Source: Anaerolineaceae bacterium
GTDB taxonomy: Bacteria; Chloroflexota; Anaerolineae; Anaerolineales; Anaerolineaceae
DNA: 11,682 nt
Reading direction: 5' to 3'
Assembly (NCBI GenBank): GCA_003542325.1
Contig: DPKV01000189.1
Span: 1-11,682 of the forward strand
Shown here piece after piece: positions 6,472 through 11,682 of this stretch. Position 1 is the first letter of the stretch. Each line of letters begins with the position of its first letter. The position numbers and the translations under genes were made by a program. The notes under the pieces were generated by a model that saw nothing but the letters and a program-made list of their open reading frames with translations, made no database searches and was not told where the DNA came from.

Positions 6472-8535
6472 TCAGGGTGTGTTCGCCGTGTCCGCCGCTT
6501 TCATCTCAAAATATGCGTCAATCACCTTGCGAACGATAGGCCCGGCGATGGTCGATCCCTCATCACCATTATAGACGAAAGCAACGACAGCAATTTCGGG
6601 ATTATCCCAGGGAGCATAACCGACATACCAGGCATGAGCGGGCCACAGGCCGGATTTACAAATATCTTTTTCCTGTGCAACATCATCACAGTATTCTGCC
6701 GTACCTGTCTTGCCTGCGGAATTATATGGATCCCCGGCAAACTCAGTTTCCGCTGTGCCGTCGGTGACCACCAGGCGCATCGCTTCATTCGCCAATTCAA
6801 TCACCCAGGGTTCAACGGTTTTCAGTTCGCCTGTCGCCTGGTTACCTTCATAAACATTGATGACCGGGTCGGTCGTGATATCCCATTTCCAACTAGGTTC
6901 CAATTCCTGAATGATCGTCCCGTCCGGTTCAGTGACCCTATTCACCAGGGTGATGTTCATCAGTTTACCGCCATTGGCAATGGTAGCAATTGAATTCACG
7001 ACCTGCAAAGGTGTGGCCAAAACGTAGCCCTGACCCATCGTCGCAATGTAGGTATCCCCTATTGACCAGTTCTCACCCAATGTCGTCCGTTTCCAGGTAG
7101 GGTCGGGGATCAACCCATCTGCCTCGCCGGGCAGTTCAATCCCGGTCGTGATTCCATAGCCAATCGCCCGCGCATATTCCCCCATGCGCCAGATTCCCAA
7201 ACCATTTCCCGGGACTTCATCCTCATAACCGCCGCCCACCTTGTACCAGTAGACGTCACAAGACCAGGCAACCCCCCACATGAAATTAACCATCCCATGC
7301 CCGTTTCGGTCCCAACAAACGTATTGCCGTGGTGTACCGGGATCGTTTTCGTAATATTTTTCCAAAATGGTAATCAAACCTGGATCGTTGATCTCATATT
7401 CCGGCGTAACCACACCTTCATTTAGGATGCCCAATGCCGGCGCCATCTTATAAACTGAACCGGGGGGAAGTTCCGATGAAATCGCCTGGTTGAATAACGG
7501 CCGTTGTGGGTCAGCCGCCAGTTGTTCATAGTAATACCCAGGGATATACTTTTCCATCCGGTTGTTTTCATAGGTCGGGATGGAAACCAAAGCCAGCACC
7601 TCTCCAGTCTTTGGAATCATGGCAATCACCACGCCGCTGTTTACGGTTGTATATCCTTTATAAAAATTATACTCATCCATCTGGGCCAGCAAAGCTTCCT
7701 GGGCAATGGATTGCAGGCGGGTATCAATGGTCAGGTAGACGTCATTCCCGGGGATTGGGTCAATGGGTTCTTCAAGGTTTCGAATCTCTTCACCGGACAC
7801 ATTCACTTCAATCGTCCGGGTCCCGTTCTTCCCTGAGAGAATATCATTTAGAGACTGTTCAACGCCTGCATACCCCACTTTATCCCGATTGAGGACAAAA
7901 CCCTGTTCGACGTAATAATCCTCCAACGCTGCCGGTATCGGCCCTAAAAAACCAATGATCTCGGCCGTCAACGACCCGGTTGGGTATTGGCGAACAGGCG
8001 TAATCTCAATTTCGATCCCAGGCCAATCCGCCGCCTTTTCCATCACAGTCATTGCCACTTCTTTTGAAACATCACATTGCACGCCTGTGGCCTGATATGG
8101 CCAGTTCGTTGTGGCAATATAAACAATTTCAGAAATACCAAGGTCGTTATAACAAGGCGTGAAACTCCGGACAACATCTTCGTCCGCGCCGCCGGTAGTG
8201 ATGGGAATATCTATCAGTTCAGACAATTCCCGGAATATGCGTTGTATATCCCCTTCGTCATCCGGGAGATAGGCCGGGATCACCACCACGTCATATGATG
8301 GGACATTTTGCGCCAGGACATATCCGTTCCGATCATAGATCGTTCCCCGGACCGAATAATCATAAATGGTTGTGGTCCTGTTTGCATCCGCTTGTGCAAT
8401 AAAATCCTCCCCCTGCAGGATTTGGATATCGAACAGCCGGAAAAGGAAAAAACCAAATATTAAGGCGATCAGGATATAGAGAACAAGAAAACGCCAGTTT
8501 TCCAGATATTTATTACGTTGAGGAAACAAATTCAC
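6472..8535 (-). CDS. mrdA: Penicillin-binding protein 2, elongasome transpeptidase
   Basis: A 687-residue class B penicillin-binding protein, the transpeptidase that cross-links peptidoglycan made by RodA. A short cytoplasmic tail and one membrane anchor (about 16-36) lead into the pedestal domain, with RGTIYDRNGYVLA (63-75) typical of the family. The transpeptidase domain starts near residue 295 and holds the active-site serine in PPGSVYK (Ser360, SxxK), the second motif SCD (425-427) and KTG (609-611). Its last about 20 residues are outside the fold. The start is GTG at 8535: it overlaps the mreD stop as GTGA and has GGAGG seven bases upstream, suggesting coupled translation. The gene lies between mreD and minC, as in many clostridial clusters. 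Confidence 0.95.
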   Translation of the reverse strand: MNLFPQRNKYLENWRFLVLYILIALIFGFFLFRLFDIQILQGEDFIAQADANRTTTIYDYSVRGTIYDRNGYVLAQNVPSYDVVVIPAYLPDDEGDIQRIFRELSELIDIPITTGGADEDVVRSFTPCYNDLGISEIVYIATTNWPYQATGVQCDVSKEVAMTVMEKAADWPGIEIEITPVRQYPTGSLTAEIIGFLGPIPAALEDYYVEQGFVLNRDKVGYAGVEQSLNDILSGKNGTRTIEVNVSGEEIRNLEEPIDPIPGNDVYLTIDTRLQSIAQEALLAQMDEYNFYKGYTTVNSGVVIAMIPKTGEVLALVSIPTYENNRMEKYIPGYYYEQLAADPQRPLFNQAISSELPPGSVYKMAPALGILNEGVVTPEYEINDPGLITILEKYYENDPGTPRQYVCWDRNGHGMVNFMWGVAWSCDVYWYKVGGGYEDEVPGNGLGIWRMGEYARAIGYGITTGIELPGEADGLIPDPTWKRTTLGENWSIGDTYIATMGQGYVLATPLQVVNSIATIANGGKLMNITLVNRVTEPDGTIIQELEPSWKWDITTDPVINVYEGNQATGELKTVEPWVIELANEAMRLVVTDGTAETEFAGDPYNSAGKTGTAEYCDDVAQEKDICKSGLWPAHAWYVGYAPWDNPEIAVVAFVYNGDEGSTIAGPIVRKVIDAYFEMKAADTANTP

Positions 8536-9035
8536 GGTTCCACCTCCAAAGGGTATAACCGGCCTACCACATCATTCACCAGGGCATACATGGGCAAAGC
8601 AAACAGGAGATTCATTAATATGCTAGGAAGAATGACATGATCCAGGCTGACTCCCCAGGATATTGGAGCGCCACTGACCTGGAGAGAAAGGATATAAACA
8701 CCATGTTGAAATAGAGTGCCTGCAAGGGTCACGATGAACATCGCCAGGATGGGGGCTTGCCAAACCCTGCGCTGCAGGAGCTTTGAGATACCATATACGC
8801 CGGCGTAACCAATTAACGGGGCGAATAAAGGCATGGCTGAAATGGCGCTGATCGCCAGCCCGCCGATCACAACCCAGATCCATCGATACTTCACCCGCTC
8901 CTGCAAAGTCCAGGCTGCGAAAAACAGTAAAATCAAATCCGCCGTGCCCGAGATAAGGGGCATCTGGGAAAAAATGGCTGTTTGCAGCATATAAAAGATA
9001 ATGAGGAGGAGAAGGCATACCAGTTGTGCGATCAA
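8532..9035 (-). CDS. mreD: Rod-shape-determining membrane protein MreD
   Basis: A 167-residue very hydrophobic protein with about five membrane segments, matching MreD in length, topology and position between mreC and PBP2. MreD is an integral membrane scaffold of the elongasome that binds MreC and helps couple MreB to the cell-wall enzymes. It has little sequence signature, so the assignment rests largely on gene order and topology. The start is TTG at 9035: GGAGG lies seven bases upstream, and the gene begins two bases after the mreC stop. No ATG near the N-terminus has comparable support. Confidence 0.88.
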   Translation of the reverse strand: MIAQLVCLLLLIIFYMLQTAIFSQMPLISGTADLILLFFAAWTLQERVKYRWIWVVIGGLAISAISAMPLFAPLIGYAGVYGISKLLQRRVWQAPILAMFIVTLAGTLFQHGVYILSLQVSGAPISWGVSLDHVILPSILMNLLFALPMYALVNDVVGRLYPLEVEP

Positions 9036-9037
9036 GC

Positions 9038-9877
9038 TTATTCCTCCGGGAGTAGAGGAGAATAATCTACAGCCTGAAAATTGGCAATCACAAGCACAGC
9101 ATTAATGCTCGAAAAATCCACAATCGGCTGAACAACAGCCGTTTGGAACAGGGCGTTGTCGAGCTTTTGCGTGGATAGGACTTGACCGACAAAGATGTTC
9201 GGTGGGTAATTCCCTCCCAGGCCGGAAGTCAGCACAACATCTCCCACTTCGACCACTTCCTCCAACGGAATCAAATCCAGAGTCACATCACCTGTCAATG
9301 AACCATACAACTGTGCTTCAGTGCCTGCGGATTGTAAAAAGACATTCACAACGGACGTGGAGTCAGTAATCAGTTTAATCCTCCCTGCGTTGGCCATAAC
9401 AGCATCGATTCGGCCAACCAGACCTTGCTGAGTGACAACCGGCATCCCATACAAGACACCATCGTTTGTTCCCTTGTCAATGAAGATGTATTGCTGGAAA
9501 GGACTGATTTCGCGCCCAATAACGGTCGCAGCAATATACTCATACTGCGGATTGGTCCTGGCAAAATCCAGGAGAGTAAAACAGACCTGAGCTTCACTCA
9601 ATTGTTCTTCCAACTGGATGAGCTGGGTTTGAAGTTGGGTAACCTGTGATTCCAGAAGCGCGTTTTGCTCCCTGATCGTAGTCAGTTCACGGGGAGCGGT
9701 CAGGAAGTCCTTTGCTGAGAGATAACGCACTGAAAGCCAGCTCTGGAAGGAAATTAAGGGGTTTAATGAGAGGTTGAAAACAGGGGTCAGATATCCGCTG
9801 AGGGATAGGAAGAAAACCCCGGCGACCAATGCGATGATAATGAACGTTTGAATGTTTTTAGATTTAAGAAATTTCAT
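9038..9877 (-). CDS. mreC: Rod-shape-determining protein MreC
   Basis: A 279-residue single-pass membrane protein. A short basic tail (KFLKSKN) precedes the membrane helix (about 10-30). A coiled coil at about 63-97 has a run of Leu/Gln/Glu heptads (LLESQVTQLQTQLIQLEEQL, 74-93). The two-lobed beta-barrel domain follows, with ATVIGREISPFQQYIFIDKG (117-136), GMPVVTQQGLVGRI (144-157) and TSGLGGNYPPNIFVGQV (217-233), a classic MreC signature. MreC sits outside the membrane and links MreB and MreD with PBP2. The ATG is preceded at ten bases by AAGGA. That site lies inside a possible stem-loop in the 72-base gap after mreB. Confidence 0.94.
   Translation of the reverse strand: MKFLKSKNIQTFIIIALVAGVFFLSLSGYLTPVFNLSLNPLISFQSWLSVRYLSAKDFLTAPRELTTIREQNALLESQVTQLQTQLIQLEEQLSEAQVCFTLLDFARTNPQYEYIAATVIGREISPFQQYIFIDKGTNDGVLYGMPVVTQQGLVGRIDAVMANAGRIKLITDSTSVVNVFLQSAGTEAQLYGSLTGDVTLDLIPLEEVVEVGDVVLTSGLGGNYPPNIFVGQVLSTQKLDNALFQTAVVQPIVDFSSINAVLVIANFQAVDYSPLLPEE
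9043..9047 (-). promoter_or_regulatory. Ribosome-binding site of mreD (TTG start)
   Basis: GGAGG overlapping the end of mreC and seven bases before the TTG at 9035. It decides in favour of the TTG start and implies translation coupled to mreC. Confidence 0.75.
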
Positions 9878-9884
9878 GGTTAAC

Positions 9885-9909
9885 CGATCCTTGAATTTAT
9901 TAGGGATCG
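9885..9909 (-). promoter_or_regulatory. Possible stem-loop covering the mreC ribosome-binding site
   Basis: Read on the minus strand, CGATCC (9909-9904) can pair with GGATCG (9890-9885) across a 13-base loop. The second arm includes most of AAGGATCG, the only ribosome-binding candidate for mreC. This could lower mreC translation or tie it to ribosomes finishing mreB. The stem is only six pairs, so the role is speculative. Confidence 0.35.
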
Positions 9910-9918
9910 AGGATTTCT

Positions 9919-9946
9919 GCTATAGACATTGATGAAAAAAAGTCAA
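9919..9946 (-). promoter_or_regulatory. Candidate internal promoter upstream of mreC
   Basis: On the minus strand, TTGACT (9946-9941), a 16-base spacer and TATAGC (9924-9919), just after the mreB stop. It would start near 9912, directly before the possible stem-loop. The -35 is good and the -10 moderate. It might give mreC onward extra expression independent of mreB. Confidence 0.35.
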
Positions 9947-9949
9947 GGA

Positions 9950-11023
9950 TTAAGATAATGTCCGTCTTGTGGGTTCTCTTTCGATTCCTACCAGGAAACT
10001 TGAAAACTCATCCAGATTATCCAATATAATACCGCACCCCCGTGCCACACAGGTCATCGGATCTTCAGAAACCCAGACCCGCACATGCAGGTCATTCGTC
10101 AAGCGCTCGGCCAGATTTCGCATTTGTGAAGTACCACCTGCCAGGCAAATGCCGCTGTCCATAAGGTCAGCCAGGATCTCTGGCGGCGCCTCATCCAATG
10201 CGTCCCGGATCGTCTTCACGATTACCGCAATTGAGCTGGACATGGCTTCCCGAATTTCAACGGATGAGATTTCGATAGCTTCCGGAAGTCCTGTGACAAG
10301 GTTCCGTCCACGAACATCCAGCGTTTTCTCTTCTTTCATCGAATAAGCAGACCCGATCGCCAATTTGACCTTCTCTGCCATCCTCTCGCCGATGAATAAG
10401 TTGTATTTATTTCTAACGTAATTAATGATGTCCTGGTCCAGTTCATCTCCGGCGACGCGCAAAGAGCGGGATACAACTACCCCACCCATGGAGATCATGG
10501 CAACTTCGGTCGTACCGCCCCCAATGTCGACAATCATGGTGCCCTGGACTTCATTGACCGGTAAACCGGCGCCAATTGCTGCCGCTGAAGGCTCGTGGAC
10601 CAAATAAACTTCCCGGGCGCCGGCAGCCATGGCTGCGTCAAAGACAGCCCGTTTCTCCACTTCAGTCGCTCCGGAAGGGATCCCAATCACTACGCGTGGC
10701 TTGGGCAAAGGAACAATGCTTTGCTGGTGAGCTTTTCCAATAAAGTATTCCAGCATTGCCTGTGTAATATCGTACTCAGAGATCACGCCGTCACGCAAAG
10801 GGCGTAACGCAACCACATTCGCCGGCGTCCGGCCGACCATGGCTTTTGCCTGGGCACCTATGGCAAGGGGTTCCCGGGTTCGCTTCTCAATCGCCACCCA
10901 GGAAGGCTCATTAATAACAATGCCCTTTCCACGAACATTAATTAATGTATTTGCTGTTCCTAGATCGATGCCGATATCGAGGGAAAATAGACCCCAGAGC
11001 CAATTGAGGGGATTAAATGCCAA
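9950..11023 (-). CDS. mreB: Actin-like rod-shape protein MreB
   Basis: A 357-residue bacterial actin. An N-terminal hydrophobic segment (NPLNWLWGLF, 4-13) suits membrane attachment. DIGIDLGTANT (16-26) is phosphate loop 1, VDIGGGTTEVAM (165-176) phosphate loop 2, and HEPSAAAIGAGLP (143-155) and SEDPMTCVARG (319-329) are further family blocks. MreB filaments align under the membrane and guide RodA/PBP2 wall synthesis. The adenosine motif, usually with three glycines (GGGA), reads LAGGTSQ (294-300). The start is TTG at 11023, since AGGAG stands seven bases upstream and the N-terminus fits the family. It is the first gene of the cluster, preceded by a 221-base control region. Confidence 0.96.
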   Translation of the reverse strand: MAFNPLNWLWGLFSLDIGIDLGTANTLINVRGKGIVINEPSWVAIEKRTREPLAIGAQAKAMVGRTPANVVALRPLRDGVISEYDITQAMLEYFIGKAHQQSIVPLPKPRVVIGIPSGATEVEKRAVFDAAMAAGAREVYLVHEPSAAAIGAGLPVNEVQGTMIVDIGGGTTEVAMISMGGVVVSRSLRVAGDELDQDIINYVRNKYNLFIGERMAEKVKLAIGSAYSMKEEKTLDVRGRNLVTGLPEAIEISSVEIREAMSSSIAVIVKTIRDALDEAPPEILADLMDSGICLAGGTSQMRNLAERLTNDLHVRVWVSEDPMTCVARGCGIILDNLDEFSSFLVGIEREPTRRTLS

Positions 11024-11030
11024 ACCAGGA

Positions 11031-11035
11031 CTCCT
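11031..11035 (-). promoter_or_regulatory. Ribosome-binding site of mreB (TTG start)
   Basis: AGGAG (part of AAGGAG), seven bases before the TTG at 11023. It fixes the start where no ATG is available. Confidence 0.75.
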
Positions 11036-11046
11036 TATTAAACAAG

Positions 11047-11070
11047 ATTGGTAATGTGTGCATTACCAAT
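11047..11070. promoter_or_regulatory. Perfect 10-bp inverted repeat in the mreB leader
   Basis: ATTGGTAATG (11047-11056) and CATTACCAAT (11061-11070) are exact reverse complements around a four-base centre. The repeat lies from about +5 to +28 of the proximal mreB promoter and ends 11 bases before the ribosome-binding site. It could be a repressor operator or, in the transcript, a strong 5' stem-loop affecting stability. There is no T-run after it, so it is not an intrinsic terminator. Confidence 0.75.
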
Positions 11071-11081
11071 TAATCGCCGCA

Positions 11082-11087
11082 ATTATA
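11082..11087 (-). promoter_or_regulatory. Proximal mreB promoter, extended -10
   Basis: A perfect TATAAT preceded by TGG (TGnTATAAT) on the minus strand, predicting a start near 11075. The -35 region is poor (ATGACC at a 15-base spacing at best), as is usual for extended -10 promoters. Confidence 0.7.
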
Positions 11088-11107
11088 CCATAGGATTAAA
11101 AGGGTCA

Positions 11108-11127
11108 TTGTGCGATAAACTGCACAA
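11108..11127. promoter_or_regulatory. Inverted repeat near the proximal -35 region
   Basis: TTGTGC (11108-11113) and GCACAA (11122-11127) are exact reverse complements around eight bases. The 20-bp element covers the predicted start point of the distal promoter and the -35 area of the proximal one, a place suited to an activator or repressor. It looks like a dimer-binding site; the protein is unknown. Confidence 0.55.
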
Positions 11128-11156
11128 AGTGTACCGTCGACCCTGCGATTAGTCAA
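11128..11156 (-). promoter_or_regulatory. Distal mreB promoter candidate
   Basis: On the minus strand, TTGACT (11156-11151), a 17-base spacer and TACACT (11133-11128). It predicts a start near 11121. The -35 box lies in the centre of the 11145-11160 inverted repeat. Confidence 0.5.
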
Positions 11157-11160
11157 TCGC
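11145..11160. promoter_or_regulatory. Inverted repeat over the distal -35 box
   Basis: GCGATT (11145-11150) and AATCGC (11155-11160) are exact reverse complements around AGTC. The element overlaps the -35 box of the distal promoter. GCGATTA-like half sites recur at 11112-11118 and, inverted, at 11071-11077, which hints at one regulator with several sites. This is inferred from pattern only. Confidence 0.5.
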
Positions 11161-11244
11161 CTCAGAATAAATCCTGCGTATCCAATTTTAGTTATTGACA
11201 ACAAGTATTTTATAATATTTTATTTCCACCAAGCGGGTGATCCC

Positions 11245-11682
11245 TTAGGTTTGAGCAAATAAACGCCCATTAATGACCTGTTTGGGGCTTTCCAGAACGG
11301 TTCTCAAGTCATCCCCAGCCTTAATCGAGATCGTTTGAATACCCTTTTGAAACAACTGGTTTTCCAACTGTTTCTCGCCCCTTTGTCCACCGAAGCTGGT
11401 CGCATCCAGCAGGATCACGATTGGCATAATTCCCCGCTGGACCAACTCCAAAACCACCGTCATTAATTTCTCATCCGATGACGGCGTGATCAGGATTACG
11501 GTGCTGCCTCTGACCAGATGGCCCAACTGCGAGCTGATCAATCCCCAAAGCGGCATATCGCCTTCAGGCTGGATCACCGAAAGGGTCTCCAGGATTTTCC
11601 CTAATTGTCGTTCACCGCGTTCAGGCGGGAGGATGGTGTAAGTCAATCCCGATGTGACCAGACCAACCTTGCGTTTTTGGTC
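11245..11682 (-). CDS. DUF58 domain protein, C-terminal part (5' end outside the window)
   Basis: The frame is open to the right edge, so the gene starts outside the window; the TTG at 11646 is not a convincing start because the frame continues upstream as RKVGLVTSG. The 145 visible residues include TYTILPPERGERQLGKILETLS, then a beta-alpha-beta pattern with STVILITPSSDEKLMTVVLELVQRG and PIVILLDATSFGG. This is characteristic of the C-terminal half of DUF58 proteins, which fold like a von Willebrand factor A domain and often pair with MoxR ATPases and transglutaminase-like proteins. No MoxR gene is visible. The exact function is unknown for the family. It ends 221 bases before mreB without a clear terminator. 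Confidence 0.7.
   Translation of the reverse strand, partial: DQKRKVGLVTSGLTYTILPPERGERQLGKILETLSVIQPEGDMPLWGLISSQLGHLVRGSTVILITPSSDEKLMTVVLELVQRGIMPIVILLDATSFGGQRGEKQLENQLFQKGIQTISIKAGDDLRTVLESPKQVINGRLFAQT

Noticed and set aside
9934..9946. T-run after mreB as an intrinsic terminator
   Set aside because: No stable GC-rich stem precedes the seven T on the minus strand. It fits better as part of a promoter spacer.
11195..11221. Plus-strand promoter with TTGACA at 11195-11200
   Set aside because: The only good TATAAT (11211-11216) is just ten bases downstream. At normal spacing the sequence is poor, and no plus-strand gene follows.
11226..11240. Terminator of the DUF58 gene
   Set aside because: The hairpin has only four base pairs and is followed on the minus strand by an A-rich rather than a T-run sequence.
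1..11682. CRISPR array, insertion sequence, toxin-antitoxin pair or phage remnant
   Set aside because: No regularly spaced repeats, transposase motifs, terminal repeats or small paired genes were found; all long frames belong to ordinary genes.

Overview
The window most likely comes from a filamentous Anaerolineae-type bacterium (phylum Chloroflexota). This is inferred from the protein flavour (an MFS/spermidine-synthase fusion, the style of the MreB, MinC and DUF58 proteins), the balanced base composition and frequent TTG/GTG starts. No marker gene in the window proves it. Apart from one truncated gene at the left edge, every gene reads leftward on the minus strand. Coding density is high, and no gene-free stretch exceeds about 220 bases.

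Layout from right to left, which is the direction of transcription: the 3' part of a DUF58-family gene (11245-11682); a 221-bp control region with two promoter candidates and three perfect inverted repeats (11024-11244); then the cell-shape and division-site cluster mreB, mreC, mreD, mrdA (PBP2), minC, minD, minE, rodA (11023-3480). A tRNA-Gln(CUG) follows with its own promoter and intrinsic terminator (about 3431-3283). Next comes a two-gene operon: an MFS-like/spermidine-synthase-like fusion overlapping, by ATGA, a polytopic membrane protein of the DUF1461/TIGR01906 family. That family includes the lipoprotein intramolecular transacylase Lit. On the plus strand, the end of a CUT1-type sugar ABC-transporter ATPase gene (1-899) converges on this operon, with a hairpin terminator between them.

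The morphogenesis cluster is a coherent functional unit. MreB, MreC and MreD with PBP2 and RodA form the elongasome: RodA polymerises glycan and PBP2 cross-links it. MinC, MinD and MinE place the division site. The order mreBCD-mrdA-minCDE-rodA also occurs in many Clostridia, so it is conserved rather than new.

No unknown defence or mobile system was found. The observations most worth a second look are the Lit-like protein coupled to an aminopropyltransferase-like membrane protein that lacks the usual catalytic motif, the palindrome-rich control region upstream of mreB, and unusual residues in the RodA and MreB signature motifs.
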